This document shows, piece by piece, positions 6,379-16,506 of a DNA stretch of 64,000 nt (positions are counted from its first letter, which is position 1; the number at the start of each line of letters is the position of its first letter). The stretch is taken from the NCBI RefSeq assembly GCF_014385085.1, contig NZ_JACRTD010000002.1, forward strand, positions 124,001-188,000, read 5' to 3'. A model generated the notes under the pieces. The model was not told the origin of the DNA and did not search any database. It worked only from the letters and a program-made list of their open reading frames with translations. A program made the translations under genes and the position numbers. This DNA is from Youxingia wuxianensis (GTDB taxonomy: Bacteria; Bacillota; Clostridia; Oscillospirales; Ruminococcaceae).

Positions 6379-9000
6379 ATGCGTAAGGAATTGGACAAGG
6401 TATATGATCCCAAACAGGTGGAGGATAGGACCTATCAGTTTTGGTTGGATGGAAATTATTTTCACGCCAAGGTCGATCCCAAAAAAGAACCGTATACAAT
6501 CGTTATTCCGCCGCCGAACATTACCGGACAGCTTCATATGGGACATGCTTTGGACGAAACCTTGCAGGACATCCTGATCCGTTGGCGCCGTATGCAGGGC
6601 AGAAGCGCTTTATGGCTGCCCGGCACCGACCACGCCTCCATCGCTACGGAAGCGAAGATTGTGGAGGCGATGAAAAAAGAAGGGCTCACCAAAGAGGGAA
6701 TAGGCCGAGAAGAGTTTATGAAGAGGGCATGGGCCTGGAAAGAAAAATACGGCGGACGGATTGTGGAGCAGCTTAAAAAGCTGGGCTCCTCCTGCGACTG
6801 GGAGAGGGAACGCTTCACCTTGGACGAGGGCTGTTCTGAAGCGGTAAAGGAAGTGTTTGTCCGACTGTATGAAAAAGGCCTTATTTACCGGGGCGAGCGC
6901 ATTATCAACTGGTGTCCTCATTGTAAAACCTCCATCTCTGACGCGGAAGTGGAATATGAAGAACAGGCAGGACATTTTTGGCACATCAATTATCCTATTG
7001 TGGGCACCGACCAATACCTGCAGATCGCTACAACCCGTCCGGAGACCATGTTGGGGGATACTGCGGTTGCTGTCCATCCAGAGGACGAAAGATATCAGCA
7101 TTTGATCGGCAAAAAGGTTCTTCTGCCGATTGTGAATAAAGAAATTCCGATTATTGCCGATAGTTATGTGGAGATGGAGTTTGGAACCGGCGTGGTAAAA
7201 ATCACTCCGGCTCACGATCCTAACGATTTTGAAGTGGGGCTGCGCCATAATCTTCCTGTGATCAATGTGATGAACGACGACGCTACCATTAACCAAAACG
7301 GCGGAAAATTCCAGGGGATGGACCGCTATGAATGCCGCAAGGCTATTGTAAAAGAGCTGGAGGAACTGGGCCTTTTGGTAAAGGTACAGGAACACAACCA
7401 TAACGTAGGGGAATGTTACCGTTGTTCTACCACGGTAGAGCCGACAATTTCCAAACAGTGGTTTGTTAAAATGGAACCTCTGGCCAAGCCTGCCATCCAA
7501 GCGGTACAAAAGGGCGAAACAAAATTTGTCCCAGAGCGCTTTGACAAGATTTACTATCATTGGATGGAAAATATCAAAGATTGGTGTATTTCCCGTCAGC
7601 TTTGGTGGGGGCATCGCATCCCCGCCTGGTACTGCGATGAATGTGGTGAGGTGATTGTTTCTAAACATACGCCTGGGGAATGTCCCAAATGCCACAGCAA
7701 AAAATTGACGCAGGATCCGGATACGCTGGACACCTGGTTTAGTTCTGCTCTTTGGCCTTTCAGTACCCTGGGCTGGCCGCAGCAAACCCCGGAACTAAAA
7801 TATTTCTACCCGACAAACACTTTGGTTACCGGTTACGATATTATTTTCTTCTGGGTTGCCAGAATGATTTTTTCCGGTATTGAGCATATGGGGAAATCCC
7901 CGTTTGATACCGTGCTTATTCACGGTTTGGTTCGGGATGCGCAGGGGCGCAAGATGAGCAAATCTTTGGGAAATGGCATAGATCCTTTGGAAATCTGTGA
8001 CCAGTATGGAGCGGATGCGCTGCGCTTTACGCTGGCTACTGGAAATGCGCCGGGACATGATATGCGTTTCTCAGACGACAAGGTAAAAGCGTCCCGTAAT
8101 TTTGCTAATAAGTTGTGGAATGCCGCCCGGTTTATTATGATGAACCTGTCGGATGACGTAAAAGAGGGAGAGCTTCCGCAGAACCTTAATATTGAAGACC
8201 GCTGGGTATTGAGTAAGTTTAACTCCCTGGTGAAAGAGGTTACGGATAACCTGGAGAAATTTGAGCTTGGAATCGCGGTGCAGAAGCTGTACGATTTTAT
8301 CTGGGATATCTTGTGTGACTGGTATATTGAACTGACCAAGTCCCGTTTGTCTCAGGGCGGGGAAACCGGCCTTGCAGCACAGAAAATCCTGGTGTATGTG
8401 ATGAGCAATACTTTAAAGCTGCTTCATCCATTTATGCCGTTTATCACCGAGGAGATTTGGCAGGCGCTGCCCCATGAAGGAGAGAGTATTATGATCTCCC
8501 AGTGGCCGGTATATGATGAAAATCTCTGTTTTGAAGAGGAAGAAGAGGATTTTGAAAAGGTGATGGATGCTATCCGCGCTGTAAGAAACCGCCGCGCGGA
8601 GATGAACGTTCCGCCTTCTAAAAAGGCTCATGTATATATTGTTACTCAGGACAAGGAAGTATTTCAACAGGGAGAACCTTTCTTTGTGCGCTTGGCCAGC
8701 GCGGCCAGCGTAGAGGTTGGAGACAGCTTCCAAATGGATACCGCGGTTCAGGTGGTGACCGACGCGGCCCGTATCTTTATCCCAATGGACGAGTTAATCG
8801 ATAAGGAAAAGGAACTGGCCCGGTTGGCCAAAGAAAAGGAAAGCGCTCTGAAGGATATTGATATGATCAGCCGCAAGCTGGCAAACGAAGGCTTTGTGGC
8901 GAAAGCACCGGCTGCAGTTGTTCAAGGGGAAAAAGCAAAATTGCAGCGCCATAAAGAAAGGCTTGCGAAGATTGAAGAAAGTATAGCCGCATTTAAATAA
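6379..9000 (+). CDS. valS: Valyl-tRNA synthetase
   Basis: An 873-residue class I aminoacyl-tRNA synthetase charging tRNA-Val. The ATP-binding motifs are HMGH (residues 53-56) and KMSKS (525-529). Between them lies the editing domain that removes mis-charged Thr, and Cys-rich zinc knuckles (CPHC, CDEC, CPKC). The anticodon-binding region follows and the last 65 residues form the basic coiled coil that touches the tRNA elbow. Length and order are normal for the family. ATG 6379 follows CTGGAGG. It is a single-gene unit between the promoter at 6310 and the terminator at 9014. No T-box leader is present although many Firmicutes use one. Confidence 0.98.
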   Translation: MRKELDKVYDPKQVEDRTYQFWLDGNYFHAKVDPKKEPYTIVIPPPNITGQLHMGHALDETLQDILIRWRRMQGRSALWLPGTDHASIATEAKIVEAMKKEGLTKEGIGREEFMKRAWAWKEKYGGRIVEQLKKLGSSCDWERERFTLDEGCSEAVKEVFVRLYEKGLIYRGERIINWCPHCKTSISDAEVEYEEQAGHFWHINYPIVGTDQYLQIATTRPETMLGDTAVAVHPEDERYQHLIGKKVLLPIVNKEIPIIADSYVEMEFGTGVVKITPAHDPNDFEVGLRHNLPVINVMNDDATINQNGGKFQGMDRYECRKAIVKELEELGLLVKVQEHNHNVGECYRCSTTVEPTISKQWFVKMEPLAKPAIQAVQKGETKFVPERFDKIYYHWMENIKDWCISRQLWWGHRIPAWYCDECGEVIVSKHTPGECPKCHSKKLTQDPDTLDTWFSSALWPFSTLGWPQQTPELKYFYPTNTLVTGYDIIFFWVARMIFSGIEHMGKSPFDTVLIHGLVRDAQGRKMSKSLGNGIDPLEICDQYGADALRFTLATGNAPGHDMRFSDDKVKASRNFANKLWNAARFIMMNLSDDVKEGELPQNLNIEDRWVLSKFNSLVKEVTDNLEKFELGIAVQKLYDFIWDILCDWYIELTKSRLSQGGETGLAAQKILVYVMSNTLKLLHPFMPFITEEIWQALPHEGESIMISQWPVYDENLCFEEEEEDFEKVMDAIRAVRNRRAEMNVPPSKKAHVYIVTQDKEVFQQGEPFFVRLASAASVEVGDSFQMDTAVQVVTDAARIFIPMDELIDKEKELARLAKEKESALKDIDMISRKLANEGFVAKAPAAVVQGEKAKLQRHKERLAKIEESIAAFK

Positions 9001-9013
9001 GTTTATAATCCCA

Positions 9014-9046
9014 AAAGCGGGCGGGTGATTCCCGCCCGCTTTTTTT
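9014..9046 (+). terminator. Terminator between valS and folC
   Basis: AAAGCGGGCGGG (9014-9025) pairs with 9031-9042 and is followed by seven T. The folC ribosome binding site begins right after the T-run, so folC needs its own promoter or read-through. Confidence 0.9.
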
Positions 9047-9062
9047 GCAGGAGGAAAGTCCT

Positions 9063-10343
9063 ATGACATTTGAGCAGACCATGCAGTATATTCATTCTTT
9101 TGAACGGTTTGGAAGCCGTCCGGGATTGGAGCGAATTGAGCGTTTATTAGAACTTCTGGGGCGCCCACAGGATAAGCTTAAAATTATTCATGTGGCAGGC
9201 ACCAATGGAAAGGGTTCGATTACCGCCATGACCGCCAGTATTCTAAAAACCGCCGGATATAAGACAGGAATGTATATTTCCCCTTTTGTATTGGATTTTC
9301 GGGAGAGAATTCAGCTGAATGGGGAAATGATTACAAAACAGCAGCTGGCGGACACGATGACCCGCCTGCGGCCGATGATTGAACAGGTAGCAGGCATTAC
9401 AGAGTTTGAAGTAATCACTGCCGCCGCCCTGGACTTTTTTGTCCAGGAGAGCTGCGATGTGGTTGTACTGGAAGTGGGATTGGGCGGCCGTTTTGACGCC
9501 ACTAATGTGGTAAACAATCCGTTGGTTTCGGTAATTGCCTCGATTGGATTGGATCATATGGATATTTTAGGGGATACGCTGGAAAAGATCGCTTTTGAAA
9601 AGTGCGGAATTATCAAACCCGGCGGAGTGACTGTCTGCTATCCAAAGCAGTCGGTTGAAGCTTTGACGGTGATTATGGAACAGTGTGCCATTAAAGGAAA
9701 CCGGCTGGTTTTACCTAATGAAAACAGTGTGGAAAAAATAACCTGTGGGGAAGACGGCAGCGAGATTGTTTATGAAGGAATGTGCCTCACTATCCCGCTG
9801 TTGGGCCAGCATCAAATATCCAACGCGATTACCGCCGCGCAAACCGCCAAGGAAGCGGCAAAACAGGGTCTTTCGATCACGGATGAAGAGATATTCAAAG
9901 GGATCGCCGACGTGCGTTTTCCCGCCCGGTTGGAGGTGCTCTGCCGAGAGCCGCTGGTGGTGCTGGACGGCGCTCATAATCCCGACGGCGCTCAGGCGTT
10001 GGAGCGCTGCCTATCCATATTTGGAGACCGGCCGATCACTGCCGTAATGGGAGTGCTCAAGGACAAGGACAGCGAGGCGGAGTTAGCCCTGCTGGCCCCC
10101 CATTTCCAGCGCATTATTGCTGTAACCCCTCAAAACCCCAGGGCATTAAGCGGGGAAGAGCTGGCTTTGCGGGCGTCCAAGTATTGTAAGGAAGTAGTCT
10201 CTTATGGAGAGAATTTCCCTTTTGCATTTCAAAGGGCGTATGAGGCGGCCAGCGCTGAGAAAAGAGGAATGGTATTAATTTTTGGCTCCCTTTATATGGC
10301 CGGCGAAATGCGGCGGGTAGTTTTGGAGTTTTGTGGGAAGTAA
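9063..10343 (+). CDS. folC: Dihydrofolate/folylpolyglutamate synthase
   Basis: A 426-residue Mur-ligase-like enzyme that joins glutamate to dihydropteroate or to folates, keeping them in the cell. The P-loop is GTNGKGS (46-52), the folate loop includes TGMYISPFVLDFRERI, and the GLDHMDILGDT and LDGAHNPDGAQ segments belong to the central and C-terminal domains. ATG 9063 is preceded by GCAGGAGG; an in-frame TTG at 9045 would place the ribosome binding site inside the gene, so I prefer ATG. A terminator follows at 10371. Confidence 0.96.
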   Translation: MTFEQTMQYIHSFERFGSRPGLERIERLLELLGRPQDKLKIIHVAGTNGKGSITAMTASILKTAGYKTGMYISPFVLDFRERIQLNGEMITKQQLADTMTRLRPMIEQVAGITEFEVITAAALDFFVQESCDVVVLEVGLGGRFDATNVVNNPLVSVIASIGLDHMDILGDTLEKIAFEKCGIIKPGGVTVCYPKQSVEALTVIMEQCAIKGNRLVLPNENSVEKITCGEDGSEIVYEGMCLTIPLLGQHQISNAITAAQTAKEAAKQGLSITDEEIFKGIADVRFPARLEVLCREPLVVLDGAHNPDGAQALERCLSIFGDRPITAVMGVLKDKDSEAELALLAPHFQRIIAVTPQNPRALSGEELALRASKYCKEVVSYGENFPFAFQRAYEAASAEKRGMVLIFGSLYMAGEMRRVVLEFCGK

Positions 10344-10370
10344 CATTATTTCGACAGTTTTTTTAATAGA

Positions 10371-10400
10371 AAAGCTCTATCCTATGGATAGGGCTTTTTT
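10371..10400 (+). terminator. Terminator after folC
   Basis: AAAGCTCTATCC pairs with GGATAGGGCTTT (including G-T pairs) around TAT and runs into six T. It ends 30 bp before spoIIAA, so the spoIIA promoter must overlap it or lie upstream of it. Confidence 0.75.
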
Positions 10401-10429
10401 GTATCTAAAAAAAGAAAGGGACGTTTTTA

Positions 10430-10771
10430 ATGGCAGTAACTATTGATATTGCACAAGAAATTATGACAGCCCACATTATTGGCGATATTGATCATCATAA
10501 CGCCAAAGAAATGCGGGAGACTATCGACGATAACGTGATAAAAAGCCAAGTAAAAGAACTGGAATTGGATTTTCGGGATGTAAGCTTTATGGACAGTTCA
10601 GGGATTGGTTTGGTGATGGGAAGATATAAACTGATGCAGGAAACCGGAGGAACCTTAAAGCTGATCAATGTATCAGGGCATATTAAAAAAGTAATGCGTC
10701 TTGCGGGATTGGACAGGCTTGCAATTATGGACAAGCCTTCTCACGGGGAAAAAGGAGGGAAAGAAGCATGA
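10430..10771 (+). CDS. spoIIAA: Anti-sigma F factor antagonist
   Basis: A 113-residue STAS-domain protein that, when dephosphorylated in the forespore, binds SpoIIAB and frees sigma F. The phosphorylation site is the second serine of MDSSGIG (Ser57). It is the first gene of the canonical spoIIAA-spoIIAB-sigF operon and overlaps spoIIAB by 4 bp (ATGA). In Bacillus the operon is read from a sigma-H promoter; none could be clearly identified here. Confidence 0.96.
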   Translation: MAVTIDIAQEIMTAHIIGDIDHHNAKEMRETIDDNVIKSQVKELELDFRDVSFMDSSGIGLVMGRYKLMQETGGTLKLINVSGHIKKVMRLAGLDRLAIMDKPSHGEKGGKEA

Positions 10772-11205
10772 AACCGATAAATTCTATGAGACTTTCGTTT
10801 GAAGGGAAAAGCGTTAATGAAGCGTTTGCCCGTACAGCAGTAGCGGCATTTGTAACACAGCTGGATCCCACAATAGAAGAGCTTTCGGATATTCGCACCG
10901 CAGTCAGTGAAGCGGTAACCAACTGTATTGTCCACGGGTACCGGGACCGGATAGGAACAGTGTACATAACGGCCAATATCCTTACAGATAACCGTATTAC
11001 TATCCGTATCCGTGACAAAGGCTGTGGTATCGCTGATATTGAAAAAGCAATGGAACCTATGTTTACGACCGCTCCAAATGAGGAGAGAGCAGGACTGGGA
11101 TTTGCTGTAATGCAAAGTCTAATGGATAAAGTGAGAGTAACTTCCAAAGAAGGAAGGGGAACGACGGTTGTTCTTACAAGGAGAATTAGCTGCAAGGAGG
11201 CTTGA
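10768..11205 (+). CDS. spoIIAB: Anti-sigma F factor, serine kinase
   Basis: A 145-residue GHKL-fold kinase that holds sigma F inactive and phosphorylates SpoIIAA. The N-box has Glu48 and Asn52 in RTAVSEAVTNCIVHGY; the ATP lid motifs are DKGCGIADIEKA and AGLGFAVMQSL. It is the middle gene of the operon, translationally coupled to spoIIAA, and its stop overlaps the ribosome binding region of sigF. Confidence 0.96.
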   Translation: MKPINSMRLSFEGKSVNEAFARTAVAAFVTQLDPTIEELSDIRTAVSEAVTNCIVHGYRDRIGTVYITANILTDNRITIRIRDKGCGIADIEKAMEPMFTTAPNEERAGLGFAVMQSLMDKVRVTSKEGRGTTVVLTRRISCKEA

Positions 11206-11210
11206 GAGGC

Positions 11211-11885
11211 TTGATAGAATATGCAGCAAAATCCAAACGAGAGCAAATGATCGAAAATAATATAGGACTTGTCCATTCTTGCGCCCACAAATTTAAAGGG
11301 CGGGGAATTGAGTATGACGACTTGTTTCAAGCAGGCTGCGTGGGGCTGATTAAAGCGGCGGATGCTTTTGACGAAGATCGGGGAGTACGATTTTCTACTT
11401 ATGCCGTACCGGTGATTTTGGGAGAAATGCGCCGGCTGTTTCGAGATGGAGGTTCAGTAAAGGTTTCCCGTACGTTAAAAGAACTGTCGATGAAACTTAA
11501 TCGGGAAAAAGAACGGATGAGCAACAAGATGGGGCGGGAGCCGACCATTAGTGAATTGGCCGCTTCCCTTGGAATAGACGAGGGACAGGTAGTGGAAGCG
11601 CTGTGCGCTGCGACGCCACCCCTGTCCCTGACAGAAAATGAGGAGGATGGAGGCGGACAGATTGATTTACCTGTCCAGTCTCCAGAGGACCTGCTTTCGG
11701 ATATTATTTCCCTCAAGCAGGTCGTAGGTAATTTAGAGCCTTCCGACCGGGCACTCATTGTATTGCGCTACTTTTCTGGAAAAACCCAGACACAGACCGC
11801 GCAGACACTTGGGATGACACAGGTACAGGTTTCCCGCAGAGAAAAGAAGATACTTACTGCCCTGCGCCGTGAACTATCGGAATAA
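11211..11885 (+). CDS. sigF: RNA polymerase sigma-F factor, forespore-specific
   Basis: A sigma-70 family factor of about 224 residues that directs the first forespore programme. Region 2 (GIEYDDLFQAGCVGLIKAA, FSTYAVPVILGEMRR), region 3 (REPTISELAASLGI) and region 4 (SGKTQTQTAQTLGMTQVQV) are all present. AAGGAGG (11194-11200) is 10 nt before TTG 11211; TTG 11202 is only 1 nt away and is the weaker choice. The gene is followed by two tandem hairpins. Together with spoIIAA/AB it shows sporulation potential. Confidence 0.95.
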   Translation: MIEYAAKSKREQMIENNIGLVHSCAHKFKGRGIEYDDLFQAGCVGLIKAADAFDEDRGVRFSTYAVPVILGEMRRLFRDGGSVKVSRTLKELSMKLNREKERMSNKMGREPTISELAASLGIDEGQVVEALCAATPPLSLTENEEDGGGQIDLPVQSPEDLLSDIISLKQVVGNLEPSDRALIVLRYFSGKTQTQTAQTLGMTQVQVSRREKKILTALRRELSE

Positions 11886-11902
11886 TCGGGCCGGCGCCCG
11901 GC

Positions 11903-11954
11903 AACCAGGATACCCGTCCGGGGAAATTTATTTTCCCGGACGGGTATCCTGGTT
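11903..11954 (+). terminator. sigF terminator, perfect 20-bp stem
   Basis: Arms 11903-11922 and 11935-11954 (AACCAGGATACCCGTCCGGG and complement) around a 12-nt loop, followed only by TTC. The stem is exceptionally long, but the T-run is weak. Confidence 0.7.
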
Positions 11955-11955
11955 T

Positions 11956-11980
11956 CTCCGGCAGCTTAAGGCTGCCGGAG
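11956..11980 (+). terminator. Second hairpin in tandem after sigF
   Basis: CTCCGGCAGC (11956-11965) and its complement (11971-11980) enclose TTAAG. No T-run follows; it may be a back-up structure or part of the repeat-like stretch. Confidence 0.45.
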
Positions 11981-12206
11981 AGTGCGAACCTTTGGGACGC
12001 ACGCCGGGCGCCCGCGTATTAGAAGCGGCAGGTCAACATATGCGGGCTACTCTAAGGGCTGTCGCGCCACCCTTATACTACCGCCGCTTGTCGTATCGCT
12101 TCATCTGCTGTATGCTCACATAGATATCATATGCATTCTTTCTTCTGAAAGCGACATAACAAAAGTTTTCTCAAAGGGCGTTTTAATAAAGTTTTTGCAG
12201 ATATAT

Positions 12207-12247
12207 AAAAAAGAGCCCCTGCCCAAAGGCAGGACGCTCTTTTTTTA
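12207..12247. terminator. Terminator of the MMPL operon
   Basis: GAGC and CCTGCC pair with GGCAGG and GCTC around CAAA, flanked by A6 and T6+ runs, so it can work both ways. It lies just after the stop of the minus-strand gene at 12270. Confidence 0.8.
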
Positions 12248-12269
12248 TGGAGAAAAATATTTTGGAGGA

Positions 12270-14201
12270 CTAAGAAAAGATAGAGCAAATGGCGTTCCAA
12301 ATTTTTACAAAAATCATTCCTAACCGATGCCAAAAGCCATCGTTTTCCGCATCTGCCGGGGCATTTGCCTGGGTAGTTTCATCTTGATCGTCCAGCTCAA
12401 TTTCTTGTGTACGTAGAATAATTTGCAAACTTTCAGGGGCAGGATTTTTTTCAGAAGTAAAAGAAATCTTTTGCGCGCTGGTATCAATATCAAAGAAACC
12501 GTATTCGTCGTCCAACTTGTTCCATTGGTCTTTTACAATGTCAGTAATGACCTGTTTGTTTTTAATCAGATCATCTGTCTTTTCCAAACCGTTGGCTGTT
12601 TGCCCCAATACATCCATAAGTCCTTCTAAGGTCTGCTGCGTACCCAAATTTAAAGCTTCATCACACTCTTTAAAGGTTTTTTGGATGGAGCTGAGGAAAT
12701 TTTTTGTGTTTCCTATTACAGCGGAAGTTCTGCGAAGGGCGCTGGAAGTGCTGTCCATAATAGCTTCCGCGTCATCGCCCAGCCCACTTAGAGATCCAGT
12801 AGCCCCTTCAAGCTGTCCAAGAATAGCGTCGCCGGCGGTAACCGACTGCGACATAGAATCGGTGATACCACCCAGCTGGGTCATCATTTCAGCCATCAAT
12901 TGCTGGAATTGCGCCTGTTGTTCAGGTGTCATTTCTGAGGGAGTGGCCCCGCCAAAATTTTGCATGGCGGCAGAAAACTCATCAATTGCCTGTTTTAGAT
13001 CATCCATGGAAATATACTCACTGACAGCATCCACCATGGCGTTGAGCCTTCCGGCCTCCGCATTAATACTGTTAAGGAGTTCTCTTTGCTCTTCCGGGGT
13101 GGAAGCCTGCTGTAAAGCCTCTATATCCTTTTGTAAACGTGTAAGCGTCTTATAGATATTGGATATTGTTTTCTGAAGTTCAGCAAGATCAGTGGCGGAA
13201 CTGACAAAATCGTCCCCCAGATCGGAAATAGTTCCGCTGGAATCCTCCAGGTCATCTCCCGCTTTAATCAGCTTGCTTCTTAGGCGGTTCAAAGAAGCCT
13301 GGAGCAGATCACCGCTGGCGTATATTTGGTCTTTGTTGTTATAGATACTCTCCCGGGCGCTATTTAAATTATCCAGCCCGCTTTGAGTAGTGCGCAGCCC
13401 GGAGGGGAGCGCGTTAAGACTATCGAGAATATCATCTAAACTATCGCTGAGTGCCTGGGCCGCATCCTCGATATCCTGTTTATCCTCCTTCAGATCCTTG
13501 ATCTCATCCAACTGAGATAAAGTGGCAGGAACCATTACCATAATTGTACCGATTGTTTCAAAGCTGTCGGTACCAATACTATAGGTAAAGGTGGTGTCCT
13601 CTCCCGGCATCGCCAGAAAAAGAGCGGCTTTATTGGAACCTAAGGCCTGCATCTGTGCACCGGGAGCGCTAAAGCTGATTACATCTTTGGTATCCACCAA
13701 GGTTGCCGCGATTAAAATCATATTGTTGCGATAATATTCCTTGGCGTTTTCATTGGGAATTGCGTGGATCTCTACCTCCACCAGCCCGGAAGCGCCAGCC
13801 AGACTTTCAGCCTTTATGGGAGCGCCGTTGAGCCGGTAACTGATATCAAAATCCCAAGGAAGAATATTGGAATTGTCTTTTGGCTTACACTCAAAATAAA
13901 ACTGTTCGTCGGCGTTGGGAAGTTCCCAGGTGATGCTGTCCTCCTTTACCAAGGGCTGGGTAAAATCGGTCATGTTGCTGATCTTTTGATATTTTCCGTA
14001 ATCTGTATAACTTGTATTTCCATTTAAGTTAGCACTTTTTACTATACTTACATCAGAAACCGCGCCGTAATAATCCAAATTTACATACATTGCTTCGTCC
14101 ACCGTAACGCCAGGCGTCGCCGCTATGACTGCGGGGGAGAGAATAGTGATCACTATCATACAGCACATTACTGCCGCAATAATTCTACTTTTCCGTCTCA
14201 T
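12270..14201 (-). CDS. Secreted coiled-coil partner of the MMPL exporter
   Basis: A 643-residue protein with an N-terminal signal peptide (basic MRRKSRII, then a hydrophobic stretch ending near AVIAATPG). About residues 240-560 are helical and Gln/Asp/Ser-rich with strong coiled-coil character (SQLDEIKDLKEDKQDIEDAA and several similar stretches). The last 20 residues (FWHRLGMIFVKIWNAICSIF) are hydrophobic and could anchor the C-terminus. I start at ATG 14201, which has AAGGAGG; the start lies inside the end of the upstream MMPL gene (17-bp overlap), so both are translated together. It resembles periplasmic-adaptor-like partners such as YhgE/Pip-type proteins. The exact role is unknown. Confidence 0.75.
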   Translation of the reverse strand: MRRKSRIIAAVMCCMIVITILSPAVIAATPGVTVDEAMYVNLDYYGAVSDVSIVKSANLNGNTSYTDYGKYQKISNMTDFTQPLVKEDSITWELPNADEQFYFECKPKDNSNILPWDFDISYRLNGAPIKAESLAGASGLVEVEIHAIPNENAKEYYRNNMILIAATLVDTKDVISFSAPGAQMQALGSNKAALFLAMPGEDTTFTYSIGTDSFETIGTIMVMVPATLSQLDEIKDLKEDKQDIEDAAQALSDSLDDILDSLNALPSGLRTTQSGLDNLNSARESIYNNKDQIYASGDLLQASLNRLRSKLIKAGDDLEDSSGTISDLGDDFVSSATDLAELQKTISNIYKTLTRLQKDIEALQQASTPEEQRELLNSINAEAGRLNAMVDAVSEYISMDDLKQAIDEFSAAMQNFGGATPSEMTPEQQAQFQQLMAEMMTQLGGITDSMSQSVTAGDAILGQLEGATGSLSGLGDDAEAIMDSTSSALRRTSAVIGNTKNFLSSIQKTFKECDEALNLGTQQTLEGLMDVLGQTANGLEKTDDLIKNKQVITDIVKDQWNKLDDEYGFFDIDTSAQKISFTSEKNPAPESLQIILRTQEIELDDQDETTQANAPADAENDGFWHRLGMIFVKIWNAICSIFS

Positions 14202-16434
14202 GATTATTTTCCTCCTTGGTATACTCTTCCGTGATGCTGTCTGTAACAGGGGATGGAGAATTTTCTGTCCAGGTAAGGGAGTCGATATCGGAACAGGTCT
14301 CTTTTTTGGCGAGGGATAATTTTGACAGGGCTCTACTCTTTTTAGGCCGCAGCTTTTCCCTGAGCGCTTCAAACTTGCTTTGCTCTTTCATAATCACCTT
14401 ATCCAAGGCAGACAGCAAGCCTGGCAGTACGGTAAGTACCAATAACATGCTTAATAGGGTTCCCCGTCCTACCAGCCGACCCACTTGGGAGATTGCTTGG
14501 ATGGTAGAAGTAAAATAGAGCAGATAGCCCACTACTGTCAGGATAGAACCGGAAGTCAGAATAGATAGAAAACTCTTTGAAATGGCAGTAATTGCCGCGT
14601 CTTGTGGATTCATCTGCATACGGGCGTCCATATAATGGTTGGTCAGCAGAATAGAATAGTCGATGGTTGCTCCCAGTTGAAGGCAGCTTACGATAATATA
14701 GCCGATAAACAGCATATCGTCCCCCAACAGATAAGGAATCGTCATATTCAGATAGATTGCCACTTCAATAGGCAGGATAACAATCAGTGGAGTCAGCGCC
14801 GAATGGAACGTAAAGAGCACTACCAAGGCAACGCCTAACATGGAGATGATGCTTACCCGGGAATAGTCTTCCCGCAAAATATTTTTTATATCAATGGTGG
14901 TCGGCGTCATACCTACAGAATAAGAATTTTCCGGATAATATTTACTGATTGCCTGGTCCACCGCATTACTGCACTGGAAAGCATAGTCGCTTTCCTGATC
15001 CGTTTTCATGGAGATTAAAATACGCGCGTAATTTTTTGTCCGTAATTGTTTGGTGAGACTGTTGGGGAGAAAACTTTCTGGTACTCCCTGGGGAAGGGTG
15101 CCGGAAAGGGAAGTGGCGTAGTTGACAAAGCTCATTTCCTCCAGCTCCTCCGTCAGCAGTTTTTCTTTAATAGAAGAGGTGTTGGGAATAATAGCCAGCA
15201 GCAGATTGCTTTCTCCGAATTTTTCATTGATCAGCTGGGTATCTTCATAATATAGCGTACCTTCACTGGAACCGATAGCGTCGTCCCCATAAAGAAAATG
15301 GTTCATATCCTGCCCTACATAAGAAGGAACTGCCATTAACAGAGCAAAGATCAAAACGCCATACCGGATTTTATAAATTCCTTTGGCCACTTTGTTAAAA
15401 GGCGGAATAAACGCGCGGTGCCGATACTTTTCGATTTTATCGTAAAACCGTAAAATTAAAGCAGGCATGAGCACTAAAACACATAAAAGGCTGATGGCAA
15501 TCCCTTTGGTCAAGACAAATCCGACGTCCCGGCCGATGGTAAACTCCATCAAAGCGATGGATAAGAATCCCACAATAGTAGTAGCGCCACTGGCTAAAAT
15601 AGACTTAGAAGCATCCTTGACTGCCTGAGCAAGGGCCTGTTCAATCGGCATACCGGATTCTTTATAAGCGGTAAATGTATGTAATAAAAAGATGGAGTAG
15701 TCCATAGAAACTGCCAGCTGCAGAATAGCGGCGGTACTGAAAGTAAAAAAGGAGATAGTACCGAAGATTAGGTTGGAACCCATATTGAGTACAATTGCAA
15801 TCAGCATAATCGAGATAAAAAGAACAGGTTCAAACCAGGAGGTGGTTGCCAAGGTAAGAATCAGAAAGATAATTACAATAGAAATGACCATCGCAATGGC
15901 AATTTCTTTTGTAATAGATTCCTGACGGAATTTATTACTTACCGCGCTCCCTGAATAATGCCCTTTGTCACCGATGATTTCGTAAATCTGATCCAGCGTA
16001 TCCCGTGTCTCTGGATCGGAATCCCCACTGGTAAAAGTGACATCCATTACAGCGCAGCCGTCTTTGTAATAGTCTTCCAAATCGGAATTTTGCAGGTACG
16101 ATTGGGCCTGGTAGATATCTGAAGTGGTATCCGCCCACATCACCATATCCACTCCGTCCAGCGCGTTGATACGGTCCTTCATGTGTTTGGCCTCATAGAT
16201 GGACACATCTTTGATCATTATTCGGGCAGTACCCGGATACCCAAACTCCTGCTCCATCAAGTCTAACCCCTGTTTGGTTACAGCGTTTGAAGGAAGATAG
16301 CTGCTCAGGTCGTAGTTTACTCCTACAAAAGGCCAAAATATCAGGTTCAAAACGACAAAAATGAAGAAAAATTTTTCAATCGCTTTGTGTTTGTGAATGA
16401 TAAAGTTTGCTACCTTATCCAACAAATTACTCAT
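14185..16434 (-). CDS. MMPL/RND-family membrane transporter
   Basis: A 749-residue exporter with the MMPL layout: one N-terminal membrane helix, a large outside loop, five helices, a second helix and outside loop, and five more. The conserved Asp-Tyr pair in transmembrane segment 4 (SMDYSIFLLHTF) and its counterpart ATIDYSILLTNHY in the second half are the expected proton-relay residues. Such proteins move lipids, glycolipids or hydrophobic compounds with the proton gradient. ATG 16434 follows GGAGAG at 6-nt spacing; more upstream starts lack a binding site. It is the first gene of a two-gene operon divergent from a TetR regulator, which probably represses it. Substrate unknown. Confidence 0.92.
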   Translation of the reverse strand: MSNLLDKVANFIIHKHKAIEKFFFIFVVLNLIFWPFVGVNYDLSSYLPSNAVTKQGLDLMEQEFGYPGTARIMIKDVSIYEAKHMKDRINALDGVDMVMWADTTSDIYQAQSYLQNSDLEDYYKDGCAVMDVTFTSGDSDPETRDTLDQIYEIIGDKGHYSGSAVSNKFRQESITKEIAIAMVISIVIIFLILTLATTSWFEPVLFISIMLIAIVLNMGSNLIFGTISFFTFSTAAILQLAVSMDYSIFLLHTFTAYKESGMPIEQALAQAVKDASKSILASGATTIVGFLSIALMEFTIGRDVGFVLTKGIAISLLCVLVLMPALILRFYDKIEKYRHRAFIPPFNKVAKGIYKIRYGVLIFALLMAVPSYVGQDMNHFLYGDDAIGSSEGTLYYEDTQLINEKFGESNLLLAIIPNTSSIKEKLLTEELEEMSFVNYATSLSGTLPQGVPESFLPNSLTKQLRTKNYARILISMKTDQESDYAFQCSNAVDQAISKYYPENSYSVGMTPTTIDIKNILREDYSRVSIISMLGVALVVLFTFHSALTPLIVILPIEVAIYLNMTIPYLLGDDMLFIGYIIVSCLQLGATIDYSILLTNHYMDARMQMNPQDAAITAISKSFLSILTSGSILTVVGYLLYFTSTIQAISQVGRLVGRGTLLSMLLVLTVLPGLLSALDKVIMKEQSKFEALREKLRPKKSRALSKLSLAKKETCSDIDSLTWTENSPSPVTDSITEEYTKEENNHETEK

Positions 16435-16506
16435 AAACATCTCTCCATCTAATTTTAGACAAAATAATAAATTATAGATCAAATGTTGATTTTTTGTCTG
16501 ATGTAT

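Larger units (their letters stand above)
11886..12206. other. Gene-free structured stretch after sigF
   Basis: Beyond the two hairpins at 11903-11980 I see no convincing gene. The stretch 11981-12110 is GC-rich and can fold: GCCCGCGTAT pairs with ATATGCGGGC (one mismatch), AAGCGGC with GCCGCTT, and TAAGGG with CCCTTA, partly nested. The phrase GAACCTTTGGGACGCAC resembles GAAACCTTGGGATGCAC in the 160-bp repeats at 49337-49656, so it may be a diverged relative of that element. Confidence 0.4.

Noticed and set aside
6610..7785. 391-codon open frame opposite valS
   Set aside because: The plus strand encodes a complete valyl-tRNA synthetase with all motifs; the minus frame has no domain or RBS.
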